Shown: positions 16,061 to 24,299 of the stretch, in pieces | Position numbering within the stretch: position 1 is the stretch's first letter | How the letters are laid out: every line of letters starts with the position of its first letter | Assembly (NCBI GenBank): GCA_019639255.1 | Contig: JAHBSF010000015.1 | Coordinates: forward strand, 22,019 to 86,018 | Source: Acidobacteriota bacterium | GTDB taxonomy: Bacteria > Acidobacteriota > Blastocatellia > RBC074 | DNA length: 64,000 nt | Direction: 5' to 3' | The notes under the pieces: generated by a model | Database searches by the model: none | Seen by the model: the letters and a program-made list of their open reading frames with translations, nothing else | What the model was told of the DNA's origin: nothing | Made by a program: the position numbers and the translations under genes

Positions 16061-17566
16061 TCAGGACCTCGGTTTGAGCGCAGCTTCGGCCGCGGCAAGT
16101 CCGTCGCGCGCAAGCTTCGAGTCGGGGCGCAATCTCAACGCTTCGGCGTAATCCTTGCGCGCCTCGACGTAATCCCCCTTCTCCATAAATGTTTTTGCAA
16201 TCGCCAGCAGCCCGTTGAATTTTTTCAGATCCGCTACGTGATTGCGGACCGCAGGATAATCGGGCGCTTCCGGATTGGCGCGCATATACTCTTCAAACAG
16301 CCGTATCGCAGCAGGGTATCGCTCCTCCTGCTCCGCATCGCGCGCAGCTTTCAACGCTGCATTCTCGCGCGCTTCTTCCATAACCGGCGGCGCTGAAGTC
16401 ACAGGATCCGCCGCGCGGGGCGCAGTCGCCGCTTGCGGCATCGGCTCTTCAGACTGCGGAACAAATATGATTCCGGCTACCGTGACCGCCGCAAGCAATA
16501 CTCCACCCGATGCAATAAATGCAAAACGGCTCGGCGATGACCGCGCCGTAGGCGCCTGCATCGTTACTCCGGCCGGTACGTATACCTCCGTCGGATTTGA
16601 AGCCTGCGGCATCGGTGTTGTTGCGGGCGTCGTCGCTGCCTTATCAAACAATTCGGTCGGAGGTTGCATCGCCTGCCTTGCCGCGCCCGTTGATGCAAAT
16701 CCGCGCGCTTCACCTTCCAGCATCGCATCCAGCCATTCGCCCGCGGATTGAAAACGATCCTCGGGGCGCTTTGCGAGCGCGCGCATCACCTGTGCGGCAA
16801 GCCCTTCGGGAATTCCCGCCTTTATTCCGGAAAGCGGCGGAGGCGCAAGCTCCATGTGCCCCTTCAATACTTCATACTCCGACCCGGTTTCGCTCGGCAG
16901 AAAGGGCAATCTTCCGGCGAGCATTTCATAAAACGTCACGCCGAGGCTGTAGAGGTCCGAGCGCGCGTCGATTTCCAGTCCGCGTATCTGCTCGGGCGAC
17001 ATATAGTCGACCGTGCCGGGATTGAAACCCGTGCGCGTCATAGTGCTTTCGCCCGCAAGCTTGACGATGCCGAAATCCGTGATCTTCAGCCGCCCCTTGC
17101 CGTCGAGCATCATATTCGCCGGTTTGATGTCCCGATGGATTATTCCCTTCAACTGTCGCCCGGATTCGTCTACAAACCCGAAATGATGGGCGTAATCCAG
17201 CGCCGCGAGCGCCTGCTTGAACAGCGGAACCGCATGCGCCGCATCGATCGCTCCGCGCCGCTTGCCCAGATCGCGCAGACTCATTCCGTCGATGAACTCC
17301 ATCACCAGGTAATAGTTCTCGTCGGTGGTGAAGAATTCGTAAACGCGCACGATGTTCGGATGATCGAACTGCGACTGAATGTAGGCCTCGCGCACGAACC
17401 GCGCCTTTAGATGCTCGCGCGCGCTCGGCGGGAATGACGAAAGAAGAATGGATTTGACCACGACTTCGCGCGGCAGGTTGATGTGACGGCCGCGGTAAAC
17501 CGCTCCCATCCCGCCCTGCGCAAGCTCACTGGTGATTTCGTAGTTGCCGATCCGTGTGCCGATCAT
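16061..17566 (-). CDS. PknB-type Ser/Thr protein kinase with membrane segment and TPR-like tail
   Basis: 501 residues. Kinase domain about 1-280: P-loop AQGGMGAVY, VVVKS lysine, catalytic loop IIHRDIKPANMM, metal motif ITDFGIVK and activation segment GTVDYMSPEQIRG, all intact. A Pro/Thr-rich linker follows, then one membrane helix (FAFIASGGVLLAAVTVAGIIF, about 349-369) and a C-terminal part with TPR-like repeats (AAIRLFEEYMRANPEAP, GDYVEARKDYAEALRLRPDS). The kinase is cytoplasmic and the repeats outside, so it could sense envelope or partner proteins. It is last in a four-gene minus-strand run with three exported proteins. Confidence 0.92.
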   Translation of the reverse strand: MIGTRIGNYEITSELAQGGMGAVYRGRHINLPREVVVKSILLSSFPPSAREHLKARFVREAYIQSQFDHPNIVRVYEFFTTDENYYLVMEFIDGMSLRDLGKRRGAIDAAHAVPLFKQALAALDYAHHFGFVDESGRQLKGIIHRDIKPANMMLDGKGRLKITDFGIVKLAGESTMTRTGFNPGTVDYMSPEQIRGLEIDARSDLYSLGVTFYEMLAGRLPFLPSETGSEYEVLKGHMELAPPPLSGIKAGIPEGLAAQVMRALAKRPEDRFQSAGEWLDAMLEGEARGFASTGAARQAMQPPTELFDKAATTPATTPMPQASNPTEVYVPAGVTMQAPTARSSPSRFAFIASGGVLLAAVTVAGIIFVPQSEEPMPQAATAPRAADPVTSAPPVMEEARENAALKAARDAEQEERYPAAIRLFEEYMRANPEAPDYPAVRNHVADLKKFNGLLAIAKTFMEKGDYVEARKDYAEALRLRPDSKLARDGLAAAEAALKPRS

Positions 17567-17594
17567 GAGGAAAGCACCGCACCCAGCGCCTGGT

Positions 17595-18356
17595 TCAGGA
17601 AACGACGTTTGAGCTTTTGAGCGCGGCGATGAGCGTTTCGGAAGCGCCGAGATTGCGCAACTCCTTCAGCGCCGCATCGCGCGGTTTGAACTTGATGCCG
17701 TGTTTGCGCAGCGCGGCTACTATGCGATCCTCGGGCGCCGAATTCTGCACAAGCGATACGACCTCCAGATAACTGACTCCGTGTTTGGCCGCGGCAGGCT
17801 TGCTCGCAGGTCTTTTTGCAACCGGCGAACTTTTTGCCGGCGTCGCCGGTTTCGGGGCTTCCGCCCCCGTTACTTCGGGAAAGAAACTGCCCGAAAACAG
17901 ATCGTCCGCCAGAAGCCCCGCTACCTCGATCAGCCGGTCTTCGCCGATTCGCTCCGCCTGCACGCCCCAGTCGCCGGGAGGCGTGCGTTCGACGCTCGTA
18001 GCAATGACTTCGGTTCCTACAATCAATCGCACAGAAGCCGCAGCCTCCGCGTTTACTCCGCCCTCGCGCTTCACCTCATCCGTTACGGGCACGGCGCGCG
18101 AAGAGATCGTTCCTTCTACGATCATCGACGCCTCGCGCCGGTTTGTAGTGACGCGGAAACCGGCGGCGGCAAGGCGCTCGGTGAGGGTGTTGGCGGCGAC
18201 GGTGGACGGCTGACCCAGATTGGTTTCGGTCAGATTCAGAAAGATTCTGACCTGTTTTTTCTGACCCTGCGCCGATACCGCAGCCTGAAAAGCCAACAGC
18301 ATACATGCGCACAGCATCGCTGCGTGCGCCCATAATCTTCTGCATTCCGGTTTCAT
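17595..18356 (-). CDS. Exported protein, unknown family, CsgG-like neighbourhood
   Basis: 253 residues from ATG 18356, giving a signal peptide (MKPECRRLWAHAAMLCACML...) cut near VSAQG. The mature N-terminal half (VRIFLNLTETNLGQPSTVAANTLTERLAAAGFRV) resembles the fold of outer-membrane-associated FlgT/CsgG-type proteins with a variable paralogue-like beta-alpha unit. A Pro/Ala/Lys-rich linker leads to a C-terminal helical module (YLEVVSLVQNSAPEDRIVAALRKHG). No function can be assigned. It ends 28 bp before the kinase start, so they are probably co-transcribed. Confidence 0.7.
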   Translation of the reverse strand: MKPECRRLWAHAAMLCACMLLAFQAAVSAQGQKKQVRIFLNLTETNLGQPSTVAANTLTERLAAAGFRVTTNRREASMIVEGTISSRAVPVTDEVKREGGVNAEAAASVRLIVGTEVIATSVERTPPGDWGVQAERIGEDRLIEVAGLLADDLFSGSFFPEVTGAEAPKPATPAKSSPVAKRPASKPAAAKHGVSYLEVVSLVQNSAPEDRIVAALRKHGIKFKPRDAALKELRNLGASETLIAALKSSNVVS

Positions 18357-18399
18357 GATGCTCATCGAAATCTGCCCGATATGAATCAACCCGATATGA

Positions 18400-18500
18400 A
18401 TTCAACCACGCGACATCGGGACGAAAAAGAGAGATAACGGAACAAACGAAAAAAGACGGAACAGACGGAAGTATTCTGTATGTCCGTGATTTTCGTTTCA
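18400..18500. repeat. Family-1 palindromic repeat, copy 8 (right arm truncated)
   Basis: Outer box ACGCGACATCGGGACG, left arm GAGATAACGGAACAAACGAA and a changed centre (GTATTCTGTATG). The right arm ends at GATTTTCGTTTCA, exactly where it gives the TGA stop (18498-18500, minus strand) of the next gene. Confidence 0.85.
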
Positions 18501-19382
18501 CTTCACGGGGCGCACGGCATCGCCCTTAGTGATTGCGTCCTTGCCCGCTTCGTTGATTCTGGCCTTTGCCGCGTTTTCGCGCACTTCGAGAATTTCGATG
18601 ACTCCCTTGGAGTCGAGATCGAATTCGGCCAGACCCTCTTCTTCGGCGGCGTCGCCGGCGGACTGCGCTTCCTCGCGCGCCACCGCGTGCACGGTGAAAC
18701 GATCCCCGGCCCTTACGCCGTGGCGCGAGCCGAGATTGATGTATACGGTTCCGGCTTCGGCGCGCAGTATGCGCCCGCGCTTGAGAAAGAATGCGGCGAG
18801 TTTTGCGGCAAGGCGATCTACGGCCTTTGCCGTAAGGTCTTCGTAGACGTTTATCGCTCCGCCTCGTTCATTCGTCCTGTTGCGCTTCTCGCTTATGGTT
18901 ACCTTGTCGCTGAAAAGTATGGCTCGCGTTACGGGATCGACCGCAGCCGCGCCCAACTCTACGGTGTAGGTAACCTCTATGCGCGCAAACAGGTCGCGTT
19001 CGACCGCGCCCACGCGCAGCAGTTCGGGGAATACGTAAGCGTCGGGCGGTTCCGCGAGATTGCCCGGAAGCTGCCGGTTGAAGGCGCCTTTTTTGGAATC
19101 GGCAATGAGTTTGGTCAACTGCTCGACCTGTTCGTCGTCGAGCGTGACGATCTGCTTGAAGCCCTTGCTCTGATCGAGCGCTATGCGCAGGCTTGATGCA
19201 AGCGCCTTTGCGTCGCCGCGATAATCGGCGTCGCCCGCGGCGGTAATGCGAAAATAACGCACGCCGAGCGTGAGCGAATCAACGGATTCCTGCGCGCGCG
19301 CAACGGTAGCGGCAGCCACTGCAACCAGGATCGACATCGCAAGGCGCAACGCCGGTTTCATATTCATACAAAAATTATTCAT
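18498..19382 (-). CDS. Exported FlgT-C/CsgG-related envelope protein
   Basis: 294 residues from ATG 19382 (MNNFCMNMKPALRLAMSIL...), preceded by GTGAG; the frame is open to 19415. Signal peptide cut near ARAQE. The middle (GAVERDLFARIEVTYTVELG) and the C-terminal half (GRILRAEAGTVYINLGSRHGVRAGDRFTVH) match the beta-barrel-like domain of flagellar assembly protein T and related CsgG-associated proteins, which sit in the periplasm or outer membrane. The last codons VKW-type end is lost: the stop is supplied by repeat copy 8. Confidence 0.65.
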   Translation of the reverse strand: MNNFCMNMKPALRLAMSILVAVAAATVARAQESVDSLTLGVRYFRITAAGDADYRGDAKALASSLRIALDQSKGFKQIVTLDDEQVEQLTKLIADSKKGAFNRQLPGNLAEPPDAYVFPELLRVGAVERDLFARIEVTYTVELGAAAVDPVTRAILFSDKVTISEKRNRTNERGGAINVYEDLTAKAVDRLAAKLAAFFLKRGRILRAEAGTVYINLGSRHGVRAGDRFTVHAVAREEAQSAGDAAEEEGLAEFDLDSKGVIEILEVRENAAKARINEAGKDAITKGDAVRPVK

Positions 19383-19403
19383 CTCACGGCTCTCATTAAT
19401 CTC

Positions 19404-19471
19404 AACACTCAGCACTCAGCACTGCTGCACTTCTTCTTCACACTCAGCACTCAGCACTCAGCACTTCTTCA
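19404..19471. repeat. Heptamer tandem repeat (CACTCAG)n
   Basis: ACTCAGCACTCAGCACT, then CTGCACTTCTTCTTCA, then three more heptamers CACTCAGCACTCAGCACTCA. On the minus strand this is (GTGCTGA)n starting directly after the stop codon of the next gene. It fills the 56-bp gap between two co-oriented genes. Confidence 0.85.
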
Positions 19472-20329
19472 TTACCAGTCGACAGGAATCTGGTCTTCAT
19501 CCGTGACGACTCCCGGCTGGAATTTCGGGTCGGTCAGGTCTACGCCGCCGATTTTTGCAAGATGCTGGGCTACGGAGGCAAGCGTTGCGGCGTGCTGCGG
19601 CCCTTCGGAGAGGATGCGGCCGAGCCCTTCAATGCCGTTATTGAGTCTTTTGGGTTGCGTAGAGAGCAGATTGCCGGGGCTGTTGCGAGTTCTTGCAGCG
19701 GCCGATTCCGCGCGCGGTTTGAGGGTTTCGGCCGTCTCTACGGCTTCGCGCTCCTGTTTTGCGGCGCCCCACAGGAGTTTTGCGATCTTGCCGTAATTTT
19801 CGCGGTCCTGTTTGCTCAGATCCTTTTCGTTGCGCTCGCGGTCGGCGATCTCTTCATCGACCAGGGCGCGGCGCTCGGCGCGCTGCTGTTGTTCGGCCCT
19901 GATCTGCGCGTCGACTTCGCGTTCGGTTTTCTCGTCGTAGCCGCCGCCGCCGGTTTGCCGCCCGAGTTCGGCCAGAAGCTTGCGCTTTGCGGCTATGGAA
20001 CGATCGAGCGCGGCGACTTCCTCCTGATCCTTCTCTATCTGGCTTTGCGTGGTTCTACGCGTGGTATTGCGCAGCGCCTGGCGTCGTATGATGTCGTCGG
20101 CGAGGCTCAGCGAAACGCGCGCGTAGGCGGATTTGACGCGCGCCGTATCGATTTCCCGCAGCATACCGTCGATCTCGCTGCCGCCGCCGGCGCCGGGGAG
20201 TTTTTTGCGCAGCTTGTCGAACTGCGCCTGCGTCTCAACCGGCATTACAGCTACCATCACTACAACGAGCGCGGCAACGATCAGCCACGGAATCGGGCGA
20301 AATGAAAAAGAGGCAGGCTTGTAAAACAC
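19472..20329 (-). CDS. Exported coiled-coil protein
   Basis: 285 residues. N-terminal membrane/signal segment (IPWLIVAALVVVMVAVMPVETQAQ), then a short Gly-rich stretch and a long charged helix (about 75-200; RRTTQSQIEKDQEEVAALDRS, AEQQQRAERRALVDEEIADR) that should form coiled coil. The C-terminus (RLNNGIEGLGRILSEGPQHAATL) is amphipathic. No family recognised. It is first in the minus-strand run leading to the kinase and may be a structural partner of the two envelope proteins downstream. Confidence 0.7.
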   Translation of the reverse strand: MFYKPASFSFRPIPWLIVAALVVVMVAVMPVETQAQFDKLRKKLPGAGGGSEIDGMLREIDTARVKSAYARVSLSLADDIIRRQALRNTTRRTTQSQIEKDQEEVAALDRSIAAKRKLLAELGRQTGGGGYDEKTEREVDAQIRAEQQQRAERRALVDEEIADRERNEKDLSKQDRENYGKIAKLLWGAAKQEREAVETAETLKPRAESAAARTRNSPGNLLSTQPKRLNNGIEGLGRILSEGPQHAATLASVAQHLAKIGGVDLTDPKFQPGVVTDEDQIPVDW

Positions 20330-20443
20330 GGCTTCATCTCCTCAAACGAAATGAAATGAACGTCAATACGATTCGGCAAACGTCGTCATGATGCGGCAAA
20401 GGAAGTGATAGTTCAACCATCCCGCGCCTCGCTGCGTTCGGCG

Positions 20444-20449
20444 TATAAT
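20444..20449 (+). promoter_or_regulatory. Perfect -10 box directly before the GGDEF gene
   Basis: TATAAT lies 9 bp before the ATG at 20459, so transcription should begin on or next to the start codon and give a leaderless message. No convincing -35 box is visible. Confidence 0.5.
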
Positions 20450-20458
20450 GACCGGCGT

Positions 20459-21148
20459 ATGCCCGAACCCGTCGATCATCCCGGCAACGATCCGACTTTC
20501 GCTTCCGCGTTCCGCAATCTCACCGCGGCTGCGCGCTGCGGCCGGATGCTTGCCGAACGGGATGCACCTGTAGGCGCGCTTCTGGATGAATACCTCGCGC
20601 TTCGAGCCCGATTTGAAAACTCGCCTGAAGAACTTGCTCAGCTCGATCTTGCGTGCATAACGGCGCTCGAAGCCTTTGTAGAGAGCCGCGCGCAGCAGGC
20701 CGGGCGCGATCCGGTTACGGGTTTGCCCGGGCGTGCTGCGTTTGAAAAAGCGCTTGTCGAAGAGATCACGCGCGCGCACCGCTACGATCGTTTCTTTTCG
20801 CTCGCGCTCATAGATCTGGACGATTTCAAGACGGTCAACGACCGGTTCGGACATCAGGCGGGGGATCTGCTGCTCGGAGAAACGGCGCGCGCGCTGCGCG
20901 CGGGTTTGCGCGAAAGCGATCGCATATTCCGCTACGGCGGGGATGAGTTCGCCGTACTCTCGCCGGAAACGCGGGCGGAGGATCTGGCGTTTGCGCTTGC
21001 GCGCGTTGCGGGGCGGGGGGGCGGCGCGGCGGGTTTCAGTTGCGGGATTGCGGGTTTTCCGGACGAAGCGGATACTGCGGGAGAACTAGTGAAACTCGTC
21101 GATGAGCGACTGTACGCCAACAAACGCAAACGGAATGAAACAGAATGA
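20459..21148 (+). CDS. Diguanylate cyclase (GGDEF), soluble
   Basis: 229 residues from ATG 20459. Residues 1-80 are a helical leader without a recognised sensor. The GGDEF domain has DPVTGLPGRAAFE, LALIDLDDFKTVNDRFGHQAGD and the active site RYGGDEF. An inhibitory I-site RESD lies exactly five residues before GGDEF, so product inhibition is expected. It makes cyclic di-GMP from GTP. No membrane segment. The C-terminus KRKRNETE runs into an A-rich tract of imperfect GGAATGAAACA repeats (21130-21170). Confidence 0.92.
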   Translation: MPEPVDHPGNDPTFASAFRNLTAAARCGRMLAERDAPVGALLDEYLALRARFENSPEELAQLDLACITALEAFVESRAQQAGRDPVTGLPGRAAFEKALVEEITRAHRYDRFFSLALIDLDDFKTVNDRFGHQAGDLLLGETARALRAGLRESDRIFRYGGDEFAVLSPETRAEDLAFALARVAGRGGGAAGFSCGIAGFPDEADTAGELVKLVDERLYANKRKRNETE

Positions 21149-21209
21149 AACAGAATGAAACGGAATGAACGAAAAATTGGCGCTTTTCGTTCGCCGGGTT
21201 TTTGTGTAG

Positions 21210-21227
21210 ACTTACCGGTCGGTAAGT
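21210..21227 (+). promoter_or_regulatory. 18-bp palindromic operator, TetR-like
   Basis: ACTTACCG-GT-CGGTAAGT is a perfect inverted repeat 26 bp before the hydrolase ATG. It sits between a weak TTGTGT (21202) and AGTAAT (21225), so a bound repressor would block transcription. The ACCGGTCGGT style is common for TetR-family sites. No TetR gene is in the window. Confidence 0.6.
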
Positions 21228-21253
21228 AATTGCGTCACACGGGAGGATCCACC

Positions 21254-22348
21254 ATGAAAAAATCTCCGGTACTGTTCAGGTTGTTGTTGGCGATCGGCGC
21301 CGTAGCGGCGTCGGCGAATGCTGTAGGTGCGCAGGAGCAGCCGTTCCGGTTTGCGGGTACGACGTGCACGCCGGCGCCTTTTCTGCACTGTCCCGACAGC
21401 GAGTGTTCGGGTGCAACCGTAATCAATCAGGGAAACGTCGTCGAGATGAAGACGCGCCGTACGTATTTTCTCGACTATCCGTGCGATCTGAAGCCGGGCG
21501 AGAAGGTTACGTTCATACTCAGCCTTCACGGCGGCGGAAGTTACGGCAACTGGCAGCGGCATTATTTTCCGCTGCTCGATTACACGACGAAATACCGTCT
21601 GGTAGTCGCAACGCCGAACGCTCCGACGCGCGCCTGGTCTCCGGCCGATGACGAATACCTGCAGAATATCGTGAATTTCGTCATCGGGCAGATAGGCAGG
21701 GATAATATCAAGGCGTTCTGGCTTGCAGGTCATTCGCAGGGCGGGATGACTTCAAACAGGCTGATACGGACGGATTTCTTCAAGGACAAGGTAGACGGCT
21801 GGCTGAGCCTTTCGGGCGGGCGGTTGGGCGGAAATCCGGGGCGCAGCGCTACATTTGCTCCGGGCCCTGCCCCGGGCGCCGCAGCACCCGCGGCCGGAGC
21901 GGCGGCGCCTGCAGCAGGCGCACCCCCGGGCGGCGGTGCGATGGCTGCGACGATGGCGGCGTTGCGCGAGCTTCCGGCGGCCGATTTCTCGTTCATATAC
22001 ACGACGGGCGAGCGCGAAATCGACGAAAAGGGAGTGCCGGAAAACTCCGAATGGGCGAAGAAATATTCGTGCGGCCCGCAGCGCAAGGGCGAGGTCATAG
22101 CGGACTCCAAGGCCGGATATGTTTACGATACGAGCCGGTTGAACCTGCTGCGTCCGGGCTGGGGGTTGCTTCCGGGGCCGGGAAAGGCGCAGGTATACCG
22201 GTATCCGGATTGCAAGGACGGGCGCGTAGTGGGGGATGTGATTCGACTGGAAAAGGGGCACACCGAGGGGCTTGAGCCGAAGGTAACCGAAGAGCTGATA
22301 AAGATGATGCTCTCGGCCAGGGGCGGGAAGCTTCAGCAGTCGAATTAA
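21254..22348 (+). CDS. Exported alpha/beta hydrolase (PHB-depolymerase/esterase-like)
   Basis: 364 residues from ATG 21254, with GGGAGG eleven bases upstream. Signal peptide ends near VGAQE. The hydrolase core shows [17 protein letters not shown] (oxyanion), [14 protein letters not shown] (nucleophile Ser in G-H-S-Q-G) and the His near the C-terminus ([11 protein letters not shown]). An Ala/Pro/Gly-rich insertion (about residues 206-235, [18 protein letters not shown]) interrupts the fold after the nucleophile. The Cys pairs ([14 protein letters not shown]) suggest disulfides and a periplasmic or secreted enzyme. The substrate is unknown. Confidence 0.82.
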   Translation: MKKSPVLFRLLLAIGAVAASANAVGAQEQPFRFAGTTCTPAPFLHCPDSECSGATVINQGNVVEMKTRRTYFLDYPCDLKPGEKVTFILSLHGGGSYGNWQRHYFPLLDYTTKYRLVVATPNAPTRAWSPADDEYLQNIVNFVIGQIGRDNIKAFWLAGHSQGGMTSNRLIRTDFFKDKVDGWLSLSGGRLGGNPGRSATFAPGPAPGAAAPAAGAAAPAAGAPPGGGAMAATMAALRELPAADFSFIYTTGEREIDEKGVPENSEWAKKYSCGPQRKGEVIADSKAGYVYDTSRLNLLRPGWGLLPGPGKAQVYRYPDCKDGRVVGDVIRLEKGHTEGLEPKVTEELIKMMLSARGGKLQQSN

Positions 22349-22355
22349 ATTACTC

Positions 22356-22473
22356 CACTCGACATCGGGAGCTAAAAGAGAGATAACGGAACAAACGAAA
22401 AAGGACGAAACAGACGGAATGAATCCTGTTTTCCGTTTGTTCCGTCTTATTTCGTCTGTTCCGTTATCTCTCT
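22356..22473. repeat. Family-1 palindromic repeat, copy 9
   Basis: Outer box ACTCGACATCGGGAGC, left arm GAGATAACGGAACAAACGAA, and a centre rewritten as GAATGAATCCTGTTTTCCG. The right arm is complete to GTTCCGTTATCTCTC. It begins 8 bp after the hydrolase stop. Confidence 0.88.
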
Positions 22474-22637
22474 TGCCGTCTCCCGCTTTGTCCCAGTCTC
22501 ACTGTGGATCGATTTCTCTTCTCGTTGCGGCGGATGATACAATCGCGCCGGGAATTTCCGTCGGTCCGTCATTTTCCGGCGCGCTTTTGAGGCGCTTTTG
22601 CGGGCAACATAGCGGGCGACATAATTGAGGGTAAACA

Positions 22638-24281
22638 ATGAAGTCAACCAAACTATTGCCGGGCTTACTGCTGGTTTTTGCTGCGTCGAGCGCCTGGGCG
22701 CAGCAATCGCCCCAGTCGCAACCGATCGTCAATATTCGCATCTCGCGAACGATCAAATCCGTCACCTATCGTCCCAACAGCGGCCAGTCGACCATTGGAT
22801 TTCTGGGCACGGCGCTGCTGCCGCGGGCGGAGGGAAAAGCGCGCGTCCAGAACAAACAGGGCGTGACCTATATCGAGGGAGAAATCTCAAGGCTTGAGCC
22901 GGCGCTCAAATTCGGCAGCCCGTATTTGACCTACGTGCTCTGGGCGATTACGCCGGAAGGCAGCGCCAGCAACCTCGGCGAGATCATAGTTCAGGGAACC
23001 AGGGCCAAAGTCAAAGCCAGCACGAATCTGCAATCCTTTGGGCTGATCGTCACGGCGGAGCCGTATTTCGCCATCGGCATGCCGAGCGAAATTGTGGTGC
23101 TGGAGAATGTCATCGTGCCGGGTACGATGGGCAAGATCGAAGCGGTAGATGCGAAATACGAATTGCTCGAACGCGGCAAATACGAACCGGGCATCTTCGA
23201 GCCGTTCGAGATGGATGCGAAGACGCCGCTGGAACTCTATCAGGCGCGCAATGCCGCGCGCATCGGCGCCTGGATGCAGGCCGATAAGTACGCGACTGAA
23301 TCCTGGGCGAAGGCGCAGAGGGAGTTGAAAAACGCCGAGGGTTTTCAGAGCCAGAAAAATCCCAACCGCAGGTCGGTGATGATGATGGCGCGGGATGCGA
23401 CGCAGATTTTCGAGGATGCGCGCGTCATTGCGCTCAAGCGTCAGGAAGAAGAGCAGTTGGCGAATGAGCGGCGAGCCGCGCGCGAACGTCAGGAGCAGGC
23501 CCGCGCTCAGGCTGAAGCCGAAGCCGAGCGCCGAAAGGAAGAAGCCGAAGCGCGGCGTCGCGCCGAACTCGAACGCGAAATGGAAGCCGCGCGGCGTGAG
23601 CGCGCCGAAGCGGAAAAACTGAAGGCCGAACTCGCCGGCGCGCAGGAAGCGCAGCGCCGCGCCGAAGCCGAAGCCGCGCGTGCTCGCGCCGTGGCCCAGG
23701 AAGAACAGGCGCGCCGCCTGGCGGACGAAGCCCGGAAAAGCGCCGACGCCTCTCGCCTGCGCGAGGAAGAAGCGCAGCGGCGCGAAGCCGCAGCCCGCAG
23801 GGAAGCTGAACAGTCGGCGCGTGAAAAAGCCGAACTGCGCGCCAGACTGCTCGAGCAATTCAACGCCGTTCTCGAAACACGCGACACAGAACGCGGACTC
23901 GTGGTCAATATGGGCGATGTATTGTTCGATACCGGGCGCTTCACCTTGCGACAGGTCGCACAGGTAAAGCTTGCGCGGCTGGCCGGCATCGTCCTGAGTT
24001 ATCCGGGCCTGAGACTGGAGTCCGAAGGGCATACCGACAATGTCGGCGGTGAGGCATTCAATCAGAAACTCTCCGAACAGCGCGCCAACTCGGTTCGCGA
24101 ATTCCTGATTTCGCAGGGCATCGCCGCCGACAGGATCACTTCGATCGGCAAAGCCTTTTCAATGCCGGTGGCCGATAACAAAACTGCGGCCGGCCGGCAA
24201 CGCAATCGCCGCGTCGAACTCATTGTTTCGGGGGAAGTCATCGGATCGAAGGTCGGGAACTTTTCACCCGACAAACAATGA
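22638..24281 (+). CDS. OmpA-family outer-membrane protein with coiled coil
   Basis: 547 residues. Signal peptide MKSTKLLPGLLLVFAASSAWAQ. Residues about 25-210 form a beta-rich domain without a clear family (YLTYVLWAITPEGSASNLGE). Residues about 215-400 are a very charged coiled coil (AEAERRKEEAEARRRAELER and similar). The C-terminal OmpA domain binds peptidoglycan: DVLFDTGRFTLRQ, LESEGHTDNVGG, LSEQRANSVREFLI and AGRQRNRRVELIV. It probably ties the outer membrane or a complex to the cell wall. Confidence 0.9.
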   Translation: MKSTKLLPGLLLVFAASSAWAQQSPQSQPIVNIRISRTIKSVTYRPNSGQSTIGFLGTALLPRAEGKARVQNKQGVTYIEGEISRLEPALKFGSPYLTYVLWAITPEGSASNLGEIIVQGTRAKVKASTNLQSFGLIVTAEPYFAIGMPSEIVVLENVIVPGTMGKIEAVDAKYELLERGKYEPGIFEPFEMDAKTPLELYQARNAARIGAWMQADKYATESWAKAQRELKNAEGFQSQKNPNRRSVMMMARDATQIFEDARVIALKRQEEEQLANERRAARERQEQARAQAEAEAERRKEEAEARRRAELEREMEAARRERAEAEKLKAELAGAQEAQRRAEAEAARARAVAQEEQARRLADEARKSADASRLREEEAQRREAAARREAEQSAREKAELRARLLEQFNAVLETRDTERGLVVNMGDVLFDTGRFTLRQVAQVKLARLAGIVLSYPGLRLESEGHTDNVGGEAFNQKLSEQRANSVREFLISQGIAADRITSIGKAFSMPVADNKTAAGRQRNRRVELIVSGEVIGSKVGNFSPDKQ

Positions 24282-24299
24282 ACACCGGATAAACGAAGG

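Noticed and set aside
22525..22543. TACAAT upstream of the OmpA-like gene as a promoter.
   Set aside because: No -35 element at a proper distance; too weak to list as a feature.
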